Below are positions 51,660-60,548 of a DNA stretch of 64,000 nucleotides, piece after piece (positions within the stretch are counted from its first letter, which is position 1; every line of letters begins with the position of its first letter). Position numbers and translations under genes: made by a program. Source of the DNA: Parafrigoribacterium_A soli (GTDB lineage Bacteria > Actinomycetota > Actinomycetes > Actinomycetales > Microbacteriaceae). The DNA lies in assembly GCF_040227235.1 (NCBI RefSeq), contig NZ_JBELNZ010000001.1:744001-808000 (forward strand). The letters are read 5' to 3'. The notes beneath the pieces are model-generated. The model saw only the letters and a list, made by a program, of their open reading frames with translations. It was not told the DNA's origin and did not search any database.

Positions 51660-52958
51660 TCAGGCCCAGGTGCCGGGGCTGGTGAGGCCCGGGTAGAGCG
51701 GATAGCCGTCGGTGAGCTTCAGCACGCGGGCGCGCAGGGCGTCGACATCCGGAGTCGGTTTGAGGGCGGTCGCGATGATGTCGGCGACCTCCGTGAACTC
51801 CTCGTCGCCGAAGCCGCGAGTGGCGAGCGCCGGGGTGCCGATCCGCACGCCCGACGGGGTCATCGGCGGGCGCGGGTCGAACGGCACCGAGTTGCGGTTC
51901 ACCGTGATGCCGACGGAGTGCAGGATGTCTTCGGCGTCCTGCCCGTGGATCGCGGAACCCCGCAGGTCGACAAGCACGAGGTGCACGTCGGTGCCGCCGG
52001 TGAAGACGTCGATGCCCGCGTCCTTCGCGTCGGCGGCGGTGAGGCGCTCGGCCAGGATCTGCGCGCCGCGGATGGTGCGCTCCTGGCGGTCCTTGAACTC
52101 CGGCTCGGCGGCGAGCTTGAACGCGGTCGCCTTCGCGGCGATCACGTGCATGAGCGGGCCACCCTGCTGGCCGGGGAAGACGTTCGAGTTGACCTTCTTC
52201 TGGATGTCAGCGTCGTTGGTCAGGATGAAGCCCGAGCGAGGTCCGCCGATCGTCTTGTGCACGGTGGACGAGGTGATGTGTGCGTGCGGCACCGGGGACG
52301 GATGCAGGCCGGTGGCGACGAGCCCGGCGAAGTGCGCCATGTCGACCCAAAGCGTCGCGCCCACCTCGTCGGCGATCGCACGGAACGCGGCGAAGTCGAG
52401 CTGGCGTGGGTATGCCGACCAGCCGGCGATGATCACCTGCGGGCGGGTCTCGAGCGCCTTCTGGCGCACGACGTCCACGTCGACGAGGAACGTCGTCGGG
52501 TCGACGCCGTAGGTGTGGGCCTCGTAGAGCTTGCCCGAGAAGTTGAGCTTCATGCCGTGGGTGAGGTGGCCGCCGTGGGCGAGTTCGAGACCGAGGATGC
52601 GGTCGCCGGGCGTCGCGATCGCGGAGAGCACCGCCGCGTTGGCCGAGGCGCCGGAGTGCGGCTGTACGTTCGCGAATGAGGCGCCGAACAGGCTCTTCGC
52701 GCGCTCGATCGCGAGCGTCTCGGCGACATCCACGAACTCGCAGCCGCCGTAATAGCGGCGGCCCGGGTAGCCCTCCGCGTACTTGTTGGTGAGCACGGAG
52801 CCTTGGGCCTCGAGCACGGCGCGGGGAACGAAGTTCTCGCTCGCGATCATCTCGAGGGTGCCGCGCTGGCGGGCCAACTCGTTCGCGAGGGCTTCGGCGA
52901 TCTCCGGATCAACTTCGGAGAGCGGCGCGGTGAACTGGGCGGGTAGATGGTTCGACAC
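51660..52958 (-). CDS. glyA: Serine hydroxymethyltransferase
   Basis: 432 residues from GTG 52958 with AAGGAG 6 bases upstream. Motifs: EMIASENFVPRAVLEAQGS, KYAEGYPGRRYYGGCEFVD, PLP Lys235 in TSSTVHKTIGGPRSGF, and LGFGDEEF-like end region (ATRGFGDEEFTEVADII). It converts serine and THF to glycine and methylene-THF. The open frame extends upstream through the riboswitch and is not coding there. Confidence 0.96.
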   Translation of the reverse strand: MSNHLPAQFTAPLSEVDPEIAEALANELARQRGTLEMIASENFVPRAVLEAQGSVLTNKYAEGYPGRRYYGGCEFVDVAETLAIERAKSLFGASFANVQPHSGASANAAVLSAIATPGDRILGLELAHGGHLTHGMKLNFSGKLYEAHTYGVDPTTFLVDVDVVRQKALETRPQVIIAGWSAYPRQLDFAAFRAIADEVGATLWVDMAHFAGLVATGLHPSPVPHAHITSSTVHKTIGGPRSGFILTNDADIQKKVNSNVFPGQQGGPLMHVIAAKATAFKLAAEPEFKDRQERTIRGAQILAERLTAADAKDAGIDVFTGGTDVHLVLVDLRGSAIHGQDAEDILHSVGITVNRNSVPFDPRPPMTPSGVRIGTPALATRGFGDEEFTEVADIIATALKPTPDVDALRARVLKLTDGYPLYPGLTSPGTWA

Positions 52959-52976
52959 TGGCGGCTCCTTGTGACG

Positions 52977-53006
52977 CGAACGGATAGAAACAACGGTATC
53001 CGTTCG
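52977..53006 (-). promoter_or_regulatory. Expression-platform hairpin of the glyA ZTP riboswitch
   Basis: Perfect 10-bp stem (CGAACGGATA / TATCCGTTCG) with a 10-base loop, ending 6 bases before the glyA AAGGAG. Its 5' arm shares bases with the 3' strand of the last aptamer helix, so the two cannot fully form together. No T-run follows, favouring control of translation start. Confidence 0.65.
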
Positions 53007-53106
53007 GCCCAGGCGTACGGCCGAATCTGGGCTCTCGACCGGTGCGAGGCCGGTGAGGGCTGTCGCTCCCCGATGGTTGCCCATCTCAACGCCAGTCGCG
53101 ACGGGA
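53004..53106 (-). promoter_or_regulatory. ZTP (pfl) riboswitch upstream of glyA
   Basis: Read on the minus strand: P1 strand CGTCGCG, then ACTGGCG, P2 hairpin GATGG-GCAA-CCATC, then GGGGAGCGAC closing P1; a variable linker; and a 3' domain GGCC-GTACGCCTG-GGCC. ACTGGCG, GGGGAGCG and CGCCTGGGC are the conserved elements of the pfl motif, including the GGCG/CGCC pseudoknot. The motif senses ZTP/ZMP, which build up when 10-formyl-THF is short. It begins just after the stop of the MFS gene; TAGACT at 53109-53114 could be the -10 of its own promoter. Confidence 0.9.
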
Positions 53107-54366
53107 TCAGTCTACCGGCCGGACGTTCTGGCGCCATCCCTCATGCCGTTCCGTAACCGGTCTGTTGTGCGTGCCGCTCGTGATGCGGTCGGTGAGCACG
53201 ATCAGTAGCAGGCCGAGCGCGATGAACGCGATGTCGACGAACGGCAGCACGCCCACGCCGAAGGCGTCGTGCAGGATGCTGCCGATGAGGGCACCGCCGC
53301 CGATTCCGATGTTGAAGGAGGTGGCCATGTAGGCAGACGATACGTCGCGAAGTCGCACCGACACGATTGCGAGAAGCCGGGTCTGCAGGAGTGCGGGCGC
53401 ACCGCCGATCGCCGCGCCCCACAGCAGAACGGCGAGGATGACGACCCAGCTGACGAGCGGGAACACCCCCATGAGCAGCACGGCCAGGGCCACGACGCCG
53501 AAGCCCACGAGCAGCCCACCGAGCGGATAGCGGTGTCCGACAAGGCCGACGATGGCCAGACCGGCCGCTCCGCCGAGACCGTATCCGAGCAGTAGCGGGG
53601 CGACCGCGGCGGGCGGGAACCCGGCTGCCGTCGTGAAGAAGGGAACGATGAAGGTGTAGAAGATGTTCTGCCCGGTGATGAGCACCGTCGTGATGAGGCA
53701 CAGCAGGAGAACGGCGCGAAGCGAGGGATCGCGCTTGGCCGGTAGCGGGATCTCGCCCGTCGCCAGCGTGGGGCGATGATTAACCGCCGGCAGGAACAGC
53801 GCGATGAGCACGATCAGCACGAGCACGGCGATCGCGACGATCGTGAAGGCGCTTCGCCATCCGAGAGCCTGTCCAACCGCGGTGCCCACCGGCACACCGA
53901 GGATGAACGCGAGCGCGCCACCGGTGCCGGTGACAGCAACCGCCCGCGCGAGTTGCGGACCCGAGACGAGATGGGCCGTGTATGCGCCAACGACCGCCCA
54001 GAACAGACCATTCGCAACGCCGCCGAGCACGCGCGCGAAGAGCATCACCTCGAAGTTGGGCGCAATCGCACAGAGCACATTCGTGAGCGCATAGGCGACG
54101 AGTACGACCATGACGAGGTGCTTGCGCGGGAAACGTACGGTGAGCGCGGCGAGAGGTGCCGCCGTGAGCACGACTGTGGCGGCGAACACGCTCACGAGCA
54201 GCCCGATGCGCGATTCGGAGACGCCGAGGCCGTCCGCCATCTGCGGCAGGAGCCCCGTGGGCAGGAATTCACTCGTGATCGAGACGAAGCTCGCCACAGC
54301 AAGGATGACGAGGCCGAGCCAGGGAAAGGCCGGCCGGGTCGGCTGGGTGGTTTCAGGCACGCCCAT
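53107..54366 (-). CDS. Major facilitator superfamily exporter (DHA1/AraJ-like)
   Basis: 419 residues, twelve membrane helices. MFS motifs: EFLPTGLLPQMADGLGVSES in helix 1 and loop, and LTVRFPRKHLVMV (motif A region), GTGGALAFILGVPVGTAVGQ (motif C, typical of exporters). Substrate unknown (drug or sugar efflux). It is separated from agaS by 76 bases and may not belong to that operon. Confidence 0.85.
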   Translation of the reverse strand: MGVPETTQPTRPAFPWLGLVILAVASFVSITSEFLPTGLLPQMADGLGVSESRIGLLVSVFAATVVLTAAPLAALTVRFPRKHLVMVVLVAYALTNVLCAIAPNFEVMLFARVLGGVANGLFWAVVGAYTAHLVSGPQLARAVAVTGTGGALAFILGVPVGTAVGQALGWRSAFTIVAIAVLVLIVLIALFLPAVNHRPTLATGEIPLPAKRDPSLRAVLLLCLITTVLITGQNIFYTFIVPFFTTAAGFPPAAVAPLLLGYGLGGAAGLAIVGLVGHRYPLGGLLVGFGVVALAVLLMGVFPLVSWVVILAVLLWGAAIGGAPALLQTRLLAIVSVRLRDVSSAYMATSFNIGIGGGALIGSILHDAFGVGVLPFVDIAFIALGLLLIVLTDRITSGTHNRPVTERHEGWRQNVRPVD

Positions 54367-54442
54367 GGCGGCGGATTCCGTTCGAACGGGGAGGGCGGCG
54401 GAGGCTCACGCCGCCCTCAGACTACCGGGAGCGAACGACCTC

Positions 54443-55594
54443 CTACACGTCGCCGAGCGGGTAGATCTGCACGCCCTTCACGACGCGATTGACCGTGCCG
54501 CCGGGGAAGGGGTTGTCGGGAGTCAGGCCGAGTTGCACGGAGAACGACAGCGCGAGAAGCTGCGCGAAGGTGACGAAGGCGACCGAGAGGAACGCGTCGC
54601 CGAGCTCGCGCAACTCGTCCAGCACGTGTAGCTGCACCTGCTGCGGAAGCGACATCGGCAGTGCAGAGATCACCACGAGATTCTCCGGTGGAATCGTCGA
54701 CTGCAGTTCGGTGATGATGTCGAGGTCGTAGTGGCGCGTGTACGGGTCGGACGAGACGTACACGATCACGAGCGTGTTGTCGTTGAGCACGGACTTCGGG
54801 CCGTGCCGGAATCCGAGCGAGGAGTCGTAGTACGAGACGACCGTGCCCGCGGTGAGCTCGAGGAGCTTCAGCGCGGATTCGCGGGCAAGCCCCGTGAGCG
54901 GCCCGCTGCCCAGGTAGACGACGCGCTCGAATCCACGCGCGGCCAGTTCCCGCGCCGAGCCCTGCATCGTGTCGAACACCCGGGATGCTGCCGCCTCGAG
55001 CGAGGCGACCGCCGCCTCATTGGCGCCGCTGAAGATGAGCAGGCTCGACAACAGCATCGAGGAGAAGCTCGAGGTCATGGCGAAGCCCTCATCGTTGGCT
55101 CGCGCGGGCATCAGAACGACCTTGGACTTGGCCCGTTGGGCATGGTCCTTCGAGAGCGTTCCCGCCTCTGCGCAGGTGACGATCAGGTGGCTGACATCGC
55201 TGAGCACCGTGTCGGCGAGCTCGGTGGCCGCGATGCTCTCTGGGCTGTTGCCCGACCGGGCGAAGGACACGAGGAGCGTCGGAACATCCTCCGCAAAGTA
55301 CAACTCGGGGTTCGACACGATGTCCGTGGTCGCGATGGCTTCGACGCGACGGTCGAGCAGCCGCGCGAGCGCCGGGGCTGCGATGCTGCCCACGAACGCC
55401 GAGGTTCCCGCACCGGTGAGCACGATGCGTAGCTCCGGGCGTGCGAGAAGCGGTGAGAGGAACGCCTGCAGCTCATCATGCTGCCGCACGAGGTTGTCGG
55501 ATGCCTCGCGCCAGACATCCGGCTGCTGCAGTATCTCCCGAACCGTGGCAGCCCCGCTCGCGGGCCAAAGCTGGGTGTCGGTGGTACTAGACAA
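54443..55594 (-). CDS. agaS: Tagatose-6-phosphate ketose/aldose isomerase, SIS family
   Basis: 383 residues from TTG 55594, chosen because AAGGAG lies 6 bases upstream and the start overlaps the aldolase stop. Two SIS domains: RIVLTGAGTSAFVGSIAAPA with SFARSGNSPESIAATELADT, and RVVYLGSGPLTGLARESALK with DSSLGFRHGPKSVLND. AgaS converts galactosamine-6-phosphate to tagatose-6-phosphate with release of ammonia. It is the last gene of the amino-sugar operon. Confidence 0.88.
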   Translation of the reverse strand: MSSTTDTQLWPASGAATVREILQQPDVWREASDNLVRQHDELQAFLSPLLARPELRIVLTGAGTSAFVGSIAAPALARLLDRRVEAIATTDIVSNPELYFAEDVPTLLVSFARSGNSPESIAATELADTVLSDVSHLIVTCAEAGTLSKDHAQRAKSKVVLMPARANDEGFAMTSSFSSMLLSSLLIFSGANEAAVASLEAAASRVFDTMQGSARELAARGFERVVYLGSGPLTGLARESALKLLELTAGTVVSYYDSSLGFRHGPKSVLNDNTLVIVYVSSDPYTRHYDLDIITELQSTIPPENLVVISALPMSLPQQVQLHVLDELRELGDAFLSVAFVTFAQLLALSFSVQLGLTPDNPFPGGTVNRVVKGVQIYPLGDV

Positions 55595-57785
55595 GACGTG
55601 CTCCTTGGGTTGTGTCGGACAGCTGAGAAAGCTCGGGGAAGCAGGCGAACGCATACGGGCGAAGGCAGTCGCGCACTCTGTCGATGACGAGCGCACGCGG
55701 ATCGGCTGCGAGTTCGCCCGCACGCACCCTCGTGTACTGCTCGGGCAGAAACTGGCTGATCAGCGGCAGAGGGATGTCGATGGCGGAGAGGTTGTCGTAG
55801 AGCCGGGCCTCGGCCGCCGCGATATGCTCATCCGGCCAGTAGTAGCGCAGGCGGTCGCTGTAGCTGTACCGGCGGGCGATCCGCTGCTCGTCTGGACTGC
55901 CCTCGTAATAGTTCTCCCAGTAGCCCGGTTCCGCCACCATCCGTTCGTCGATGACCTCGATCAGGCGCGAGCGCGAGTGCTCCGGTAGAAGTTCGTTCTC
56001 GATCTTCGCCAGAGCGAACAGCGCCTCCCGCATGGCGAAGGTGAGGCCGGGACCGACCTTGAGGATGGCCCAGTGGTCTTCGACCAGCTGGCGCAGTTCC
56101 TTGGGGCGCTGATAGTCGGTGGAGTGCGCTTCGAACACCATGCCGGGCTCGGTGCCCAGAACTGCGCGCAACTCGGCCGTGGCCTCGTGCACGTAGTCGA
56201 TGACCTGCAGGTGATCGAACTCGACGGCGGGCTGCACGACGAGCGCGATGATGCGCGGCCAGACGTCCTCGAGGCCGTGCGCGGCGAGCGCGATCCTGTG
56301 CTGCTCGAGGGTCGCACGAGCCGCCTCTGGAGAGGTCGGCGTGAGCTTCGAGAGCGTCTCGTGGGCGCCGCCCGGAACCGGCACCTCGGTGCCGATCACG
56401 TAGAGGACGCTCTCGCCGAGACCGGCCTCGCGAGCCGTGTCCTCGGCGATGCGCATGAGGCGCGCCGTGCGCTCGGCGACCAGTTCATCGCCGGCCGGAA
56501 CCGGGTCATCCGCACAGGACATGCTGCAGTCGAGGTGAATCTTGGTGTACCCGGCCCGCACATACGCGGCCACGAGGTCATCGGCGTTCAGCATGGCCTC
56601 CTCGGCCGGCTGCTTCTGCCAGCGGTTCGGACCGAGGTGGTCGCCGCCGAGCACGATGCGCTCGCGCGGGAAGTCGATGCGGTCTGCGATGTCGAACACA
56701 AACTCGCGGAAGTCGCTCGGCCGCATGCCGGTGTAGCCCCCGAACTGGTCGACCTGGTTCGAGGTGGCCTCGATGAGCACATACGAACCGTCCACCGCAG
56801 CCTGCAGCATCGACGCCTCGAGCACGGTGGGGTGCGCTGAGCACACCGAATAGATGCCCACCGCCTGGCCCGCCTTGTGCTGGCGGATGGTGTTCCACAG
56901 CGGGTCAGTCGAGCCGTCGGCGGGTGCGGCGGATGCTGCGGGCAGCGCGCCGATCACCCGGCAGAGCCGCTCGACCGCACTCGCGAGCGCGTCCCTGCCG
57001 GCACTCAGATACGTGCGTGGGTCGGATGCCGTCGGCTCCTTCTCCACGAACGACCGCACGGCATCGGTGAAGGCGATGCTCAGGGCCGTGCCCACGTTGA
57101 CCTTGCGGATGCCGGCGGCCACGGCCTCAAGCAGCATCCCATCCGCCACGCCGGAGGAGCCGTGCAGCACGAGCGGAACGGGCACCGCCGCGGCGAGCTG
57201 TTCGATCAGTGCGATGTCGAGCGCGGCATCCTGAGACGTCATCGCGTGGGAACTTCCGACCGCGACGGCGAGGCCGTCGACCCCGGTGAGCGAGACGAAC
57301 TCGCGGGCCTGCCCGGCATCCGTTCGCACGCCAGGGGCGTGGGCGCCGTCCTTGCCGCCGATCTCGCCGAGTTCCGCCTCGACCCACAGTCCGCGAGCGT
57401 GAGCCAGTTCGGTGAACTCGCGGGTGAGCCGCACATTCTCGTCGTGCGGCTGCCGGGAGAAGTCGAGCATGATCGAGCTCGCGCCCTGGTCGGCGTCGAG
57501 TGCGCGGGTCATGAGTGCCTGATTTTCGATGTGGTCGAGGTGCAGCGCGACCGGAACCGTGGCGGCTTCGGCCAGGCGGCGGCAGGCGCCGAGCAGGGGT
57601 GCGATCGCACCGTCGTGGTAACCGATCGCGCGTTCGCTCAGCTGCAGGATCACGGCCGTGCCCGATCGCTCGGCTCCCGCGACGATCCCCTCCGCGTATT
57701 CGAGCGTGATCACATTGAATGCGAGAACCGCACTCCCGGCCTCGGTCGCGCGCTCAACCAGTTCTCGTGTCGTGGCGATAGTCAC
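55587..57785 (-). CDS. Fused tagatose-bisphosphate aldolase: class II aldolase (KbaY/GatY) + KbaZ/GatZ subunit
   Basis: 732 residues from GTG 57785, whose GTGA overlaps the ROK kinase stop. Residues 1-280 are a class II aldolase with the zinc ligands in VALHLDHIENQ and LVLHGSSGVADG, and GEIGGKDGAH. After an Ala/Pro-rich linker (about 283-295) a complete KbaZ/GatZ domain follows, with the signature LGGDHLGPNRWQKQPAEEAM. In enterobacteria these are separate proteins and KbaZ is needed for aldolase activity and stability; here they are one chain. The substrate should be tagatose-1,6-bisphosphate. Confidence 0.9.
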   Translation of the reverse strand: MTIATTRELVERATEAGSAVLAFNVITLEYAEGIVAGAERSGTAVILQLSERAIGYHDGAIAPLLGACRRLAEAATVPVALHLDHIENQALMTRALDADQGASSIMLDFSRQPHDENVRLTREFTELAHARGLWVEAELGEIGGKDGAHAPGVRTDAGQAREFVSLTGVDGLAVAVGSSHAMTSQDAALDIALIEQLAAAVPVPLVLHGSSGVADGMLLEAVAAGIRKVNVGTALSIAFTDAVRSFVEKEPTASDPRTYLSAGRDALASAVERLCRVIGALPAASAAPADGSTDPLWNTIRQHKAGQAVGIYSVCSAHPTVLEASMLQAAVDGSYVLIEATSNQVDQFGGYTGMRPSDFREFVFDIADRIDFPRERIVLGGDHLGPNRWQKQPAEEAMLNADDLVAAYVRAGYTKIHLDCSMSCADDPVPAGDELVAERTARLMRIAEDTAREAGLGESVLYVIGTEVPVPGGAHETLSKLTPTSPEAARATLEQHRIALAAHGLEDVWPRIIALVVQPAVEFDHLQVIDYVHEATAELRAVLGTEPGMVFEAHSTDYQRPKELRQLVEDHWAILKVGPGLTFAMREALFALAKIENELLPEHSRSRLIEVIDERMVAEPGYWENYYEGSPDEQRIARRYSYSDRLRYYWPDEHIAAAEARLYDNLSAIDIPLPLISQFLPEQYTRVRAGELAADPRALVIDRVRDCLRPYAFACFPELSQLSDTTQGARLV

Positions 57786-58729
57786 TGTCTGTTCCCCGAA
57801 TCCTCTTCTGTCGTCTCGAAAGCTGTCGCGAGCGCCTCGCGGGCGAGCAGGCCGGCGCCGAGGCAGGCGGCATTCTCGCCGAGCGCCGCCCGCACGAGCT
57901 GCGGTTGCGGCTGCCACACGAGCCTGCGTCCCAGCGCCTCGCGCAGCGGCGCAAGCAACAGCTCGCCTGCACCGGAAACGCCGCCACCCAGCACAACCCG
58001 CTCGGGAGCCAACAGCGTGACGTATGCCGTGAGCGCCGAGGCCAGCGCCTCGACCGCCCCGGCCCACACGCGCGAGGCGATCTGATCGCCCTCGCCCATG
58101 CGGTCGACCACGGGCTTCGCACCAGACACGGAGGCACCGGCGAGTTCGTTGTAGCGCCTCGCGATCGACGGGCCAGTCGCCACGGTCTCGAGGCAGCCCA
58201 CAGCACCGCACACGCAGGCCAGCCCGGAGCCGACATCGAGGTGGCCGATCTCGCCGGCGTACTTGTTCTCGACCAGGCGACCCTCGACGTACATGGCGCC
58301 GGAGATGCCGGTTCCGATCGGCATGAAGAGCAGCTCATCGACGCCGCGCGCGGCCCCGAGGGCGCGCTCGGCCAGGCCGCCGGCGCGCACGTCGTGTCCG
58401 AACCCGACCGGGAGTCCGGTGCGATCGGCCACGAGCGCGCGGAACGCGACGTCCCGCCATCCGATGTTCTCGGAGTAGAGGGCGACGCCGCTGCGGTCGT
58501 CGACGAGGCCGGGCACGACGAGGCCGATCGCCCGGGCATCCGGCGCCTGCGCCATCAGCTCATCGACGGCCACCAGCACCGCATCCACGACCCGTCCCGG
58601 CCCGTCTTCTCGAGGCGTGGGCCAGCCGAGGAACCGCTCGACGGTGTCATCGGCACCGAGGATGGCGCCCTTCATGGAGGTGCCACCCACGTCGAGGGCG
58701 ATCACACGGCCGGTCTGCTCTGTCGTCAT
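57782..58729 (-). CDS. ROK-family sugar kinase
   Basis: 315 residues. ATP site DVGGTSMKG at 13-21, catalytic Asp113 in GFGHDVRAG, and the ROK zinc site His163 with Cys172, Cys174 and Cys179 (GHLDV...CVCGAVGCLE). It probably phosphorylates the imported amino sugar, as there is no PTS. ATG shares one base with the stop of the permease gene upstream. Confidence 0.9.
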   Translation of the reverse strand: MTTEQTGRVIALDVGGTSMKGAILGADDTVERFLGWPTPREDGPGRVVDAVLVAVDELMAQAPDARAIGLVVPGLVDDRSGVALYSENIGWRDVAFRALVADRTGLPVGFGHDVRAGGLAERALGAARGVDELLFMPIGTGISGAMYVEGRLVENKYAGEIGHLDVGSGLACVCGAVGCLETVATGPSIARRYNELAGASVSGAKPVVDRMGEGDQIASRVWAGAVEALASALTAYVTLLAPERVVLGGGVSGAGELLLAPLREALGRRLVWQPQPQLVRAALGENAACLGAGLLAREALATAFETTEEDSGNRQ

Positions 58730-59565
58730 TACTTAACACTTCCAGCCAGCAGCCCGCTCACGATATAGCGGTTGAGGATGAGCGCGATCAGTGCCGGCAC
58801 GGCGAGCGCGATGACGCCGGCGGCGCTGAGGAGCGTATATGGCACGATGTGTCGCCCCTGAAGCGAGGCGATCACGACGGTGAGCGGCTGCGTCGAGAGA
58901 TCGCTCGAGAGCACGAGCGGGAACAGGAACTGCCCCCACGCGAACAGGAACGTGATGATCGCGGTCGAGACCACGCCCGGTCGGGCGAGCGGCAACACGA
59001 CGTGCCAGAGCACCTGCATGCGGCTCGCGCCGTCGATCGTTCCCGCCTCTTCGAGTGCGATCGGCAGGCTCAGCATGTAGTTGTACAGAATCCAGGTGGC
59101 CAACGGCAGGAAGCCCGAGACGTAGACGAGGATGATGCCGGTGTAGGTGTTCACGAGACTGAGCCCGGTCATGATCTGGTACAGCGGGATGAGCGTCGTG
59201 TACGCGGGGAACGCCATGGTGGCGAGCACCGTGTAGAACAGCACCTTGCGGCCCTTGAAGTTCATGCGAGCGAAGGCATACGCGGCAAGTGTCGCCAGCA
59301 GAATCGTCACGAGCGTCGCCGCGGCACACTCGATCACGATGTTGATCGCCGACTGCCGGATGGACTGCGCGAGATCGCCATTGCCCGTCAGCAGGGAGAC
59401 GTAGTTGCTGAGCGACGGGGTCGGCGGAAGGTAGTTGGACGGCTTGGATGCCGCCTGCGCCTCGGTCTGCAGGCTGATGTTGACGGCCCAGTAGAGCGGC
59501 GCGAGCGACCACAGCAGAATGAGTGCGACGCCGATGCGGCGGGGCCAGGATGCGTGTTTCTTCAT
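58729..59565 (-). CDS. Sugar ABC transporter permease (MalG class), system 1
   Basis: 278 residues, six helices. EAA loop EEAGTIDGASRMQVLWHVVLP. Overlaps both neighbours by one base (TGATG upstream, TAATG downstream). Confidence 0.92.
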   Translation of the reverse strand: MKKHASWPRRIGVALILLWSLAPLYWAVNISLQTEAQAASKPSNYLPPTPSLSNYVSLLTGNGDLAQSIRQSAINIVIECAAATLVTILLATLAAYAFARMNFKGRKVLFYTVLATMAFPAYTTLIPLYQIMTGLSLVNTYTGIILVYVSGFLPLATWILYNYMLSLPIALEEAGTIDGASRMQVLWHVVLPLARPGVVSTAIITFLFAWGQFLFPLVLSSDLSTQPLTVVIASLQGRHIVPYTLLSAAGVIALAVPALIALILNRYIVSGLLAGSVK

Positions 59566-60509
59566 CAGTACTCCACCGGCCTGTAGACGAGTTTGAGCAC
59601 CAGGAACGATGCGATGAGGGTGGCGACCGTGATCAGCAGCGAGAGCGCATAGCCCTCGCCGAAGTTGAGATTCTGAAAGCTGATGAAGTAGGTCTGCATG
59701 GTGAGCGATGCCCCGGTGGACGCGGATCCGTTCAGCACATACGGCTGGTCGAACACGTTCAGGGTCTGGATGATCGCCTGCACCATCGCCACGGTGATGC
59801 CCGGTCGGGCGAGCGGTAGCGTGATGCGCTTGAAGGTCGCCCAGGGCGACGCGCCGTCGATGTTCGCCGCCTCATAGATGTCTGCCGGGATGTTCTGGAG
59901 GGCGGCGAGGATCAGCAGGGTGGACAGCGGCGTGATCTGCCACACCTGCACGAGTTCGATGCCGAGGATGGTGAGGAACTGGTTCTGGCCGAGGAAGACC
60001 ATGTAGTGGTCGATCAGGTGCAGCGACGTCAGCACGCTGTTGAGCAGTCCGCTGTTGCTGTCCCAGATGCTCGCCCAGAGAATGCCCTCGACCACACCGG
60101 GCAGCGCCCAGGGCAGGATGAGCACCGCGATGAGCAGCGAGCGTCCGAAGAACTTCTTCTGCAGGGTGACGGCCATCGCGATGGCGAGCACCGTCGAGAG
60201 CCCCACACCGATGAGCACGTACAGCGCCGTGTTGCCGATGCTCGACCTCACCGCCGTGCTGCTGAACAGCGAGACGAAATTGTCGATCCCGTTGAAGCGA
60301 TCCGGCGGGTTCAGCGGCTGCACCCTGAAGAACGCGGCGATGATCGTGTACCCCGCGGGGATCAGCGCCAGGCCGATGATGAACAGCATCAGCGGGGTCA
60401 CCAGCCCGTAGGGCAGGAGGTCGAGTCGGGTGCGCTTGCGGCCCCCTCGCCCCCCGCGCTCAGTGAACGCGGGGGGCGAGGGCTGGGCGACGCGAGTGGT
60501 CGTGCTCAT
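59565..60509 (-). CDS. Sugar ABC transporter permease (MalF class), system 1
   Basis: 314 residues. Cytoplasmic N-terminus rich in Gly/Arg (GGRGGRKRTR), six helices, EAA loop YEAANIDGASPWATFKRITLP. It pairs with the following MalG-class permease. It starts 39 bases after the binding-protein gene. Confidence 0.92.
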   Translation of the reverse strand: MSTTTRVAQPSPPAFTERGGRGGRKRTRLDLLPYGLVTPLMLFIIGLALIPAGYTIIAAFFRVQPLNPPDRFNGIDNFVSLFSSTAVRSSIGNTALYVLIGVGLSTVLAIAMAVTLQKKFFGRSLLIAVLILPWALPGVVEGILWASIWDSNSGLLNSVLTSLHLIDHYMVFLGQNQFLTILGIELVQVWQITPLSTLLILAALQNIPADIYEAANIDGASPWATFKRITLPLARPGITVAMVQAIIQTLNVFDQPYVLNGSASTGASLTMQTYFISFQNLNFGEGYALSLLITVATLIASFLVLKLVYRPVEY

Positions 60510-60548
60510 CGATTCGCAGTGTTCTTTCGAGGGATGGTGGTCGGCCGG

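Noticed and set aside
52959..53084. N-terminal extension of glyA through the upstream region
   Set aside because: The region is the ZTP riboswitch and its hairpin; GTG 52958 has an AAGGAG at the right distance and gives the usual protein length.
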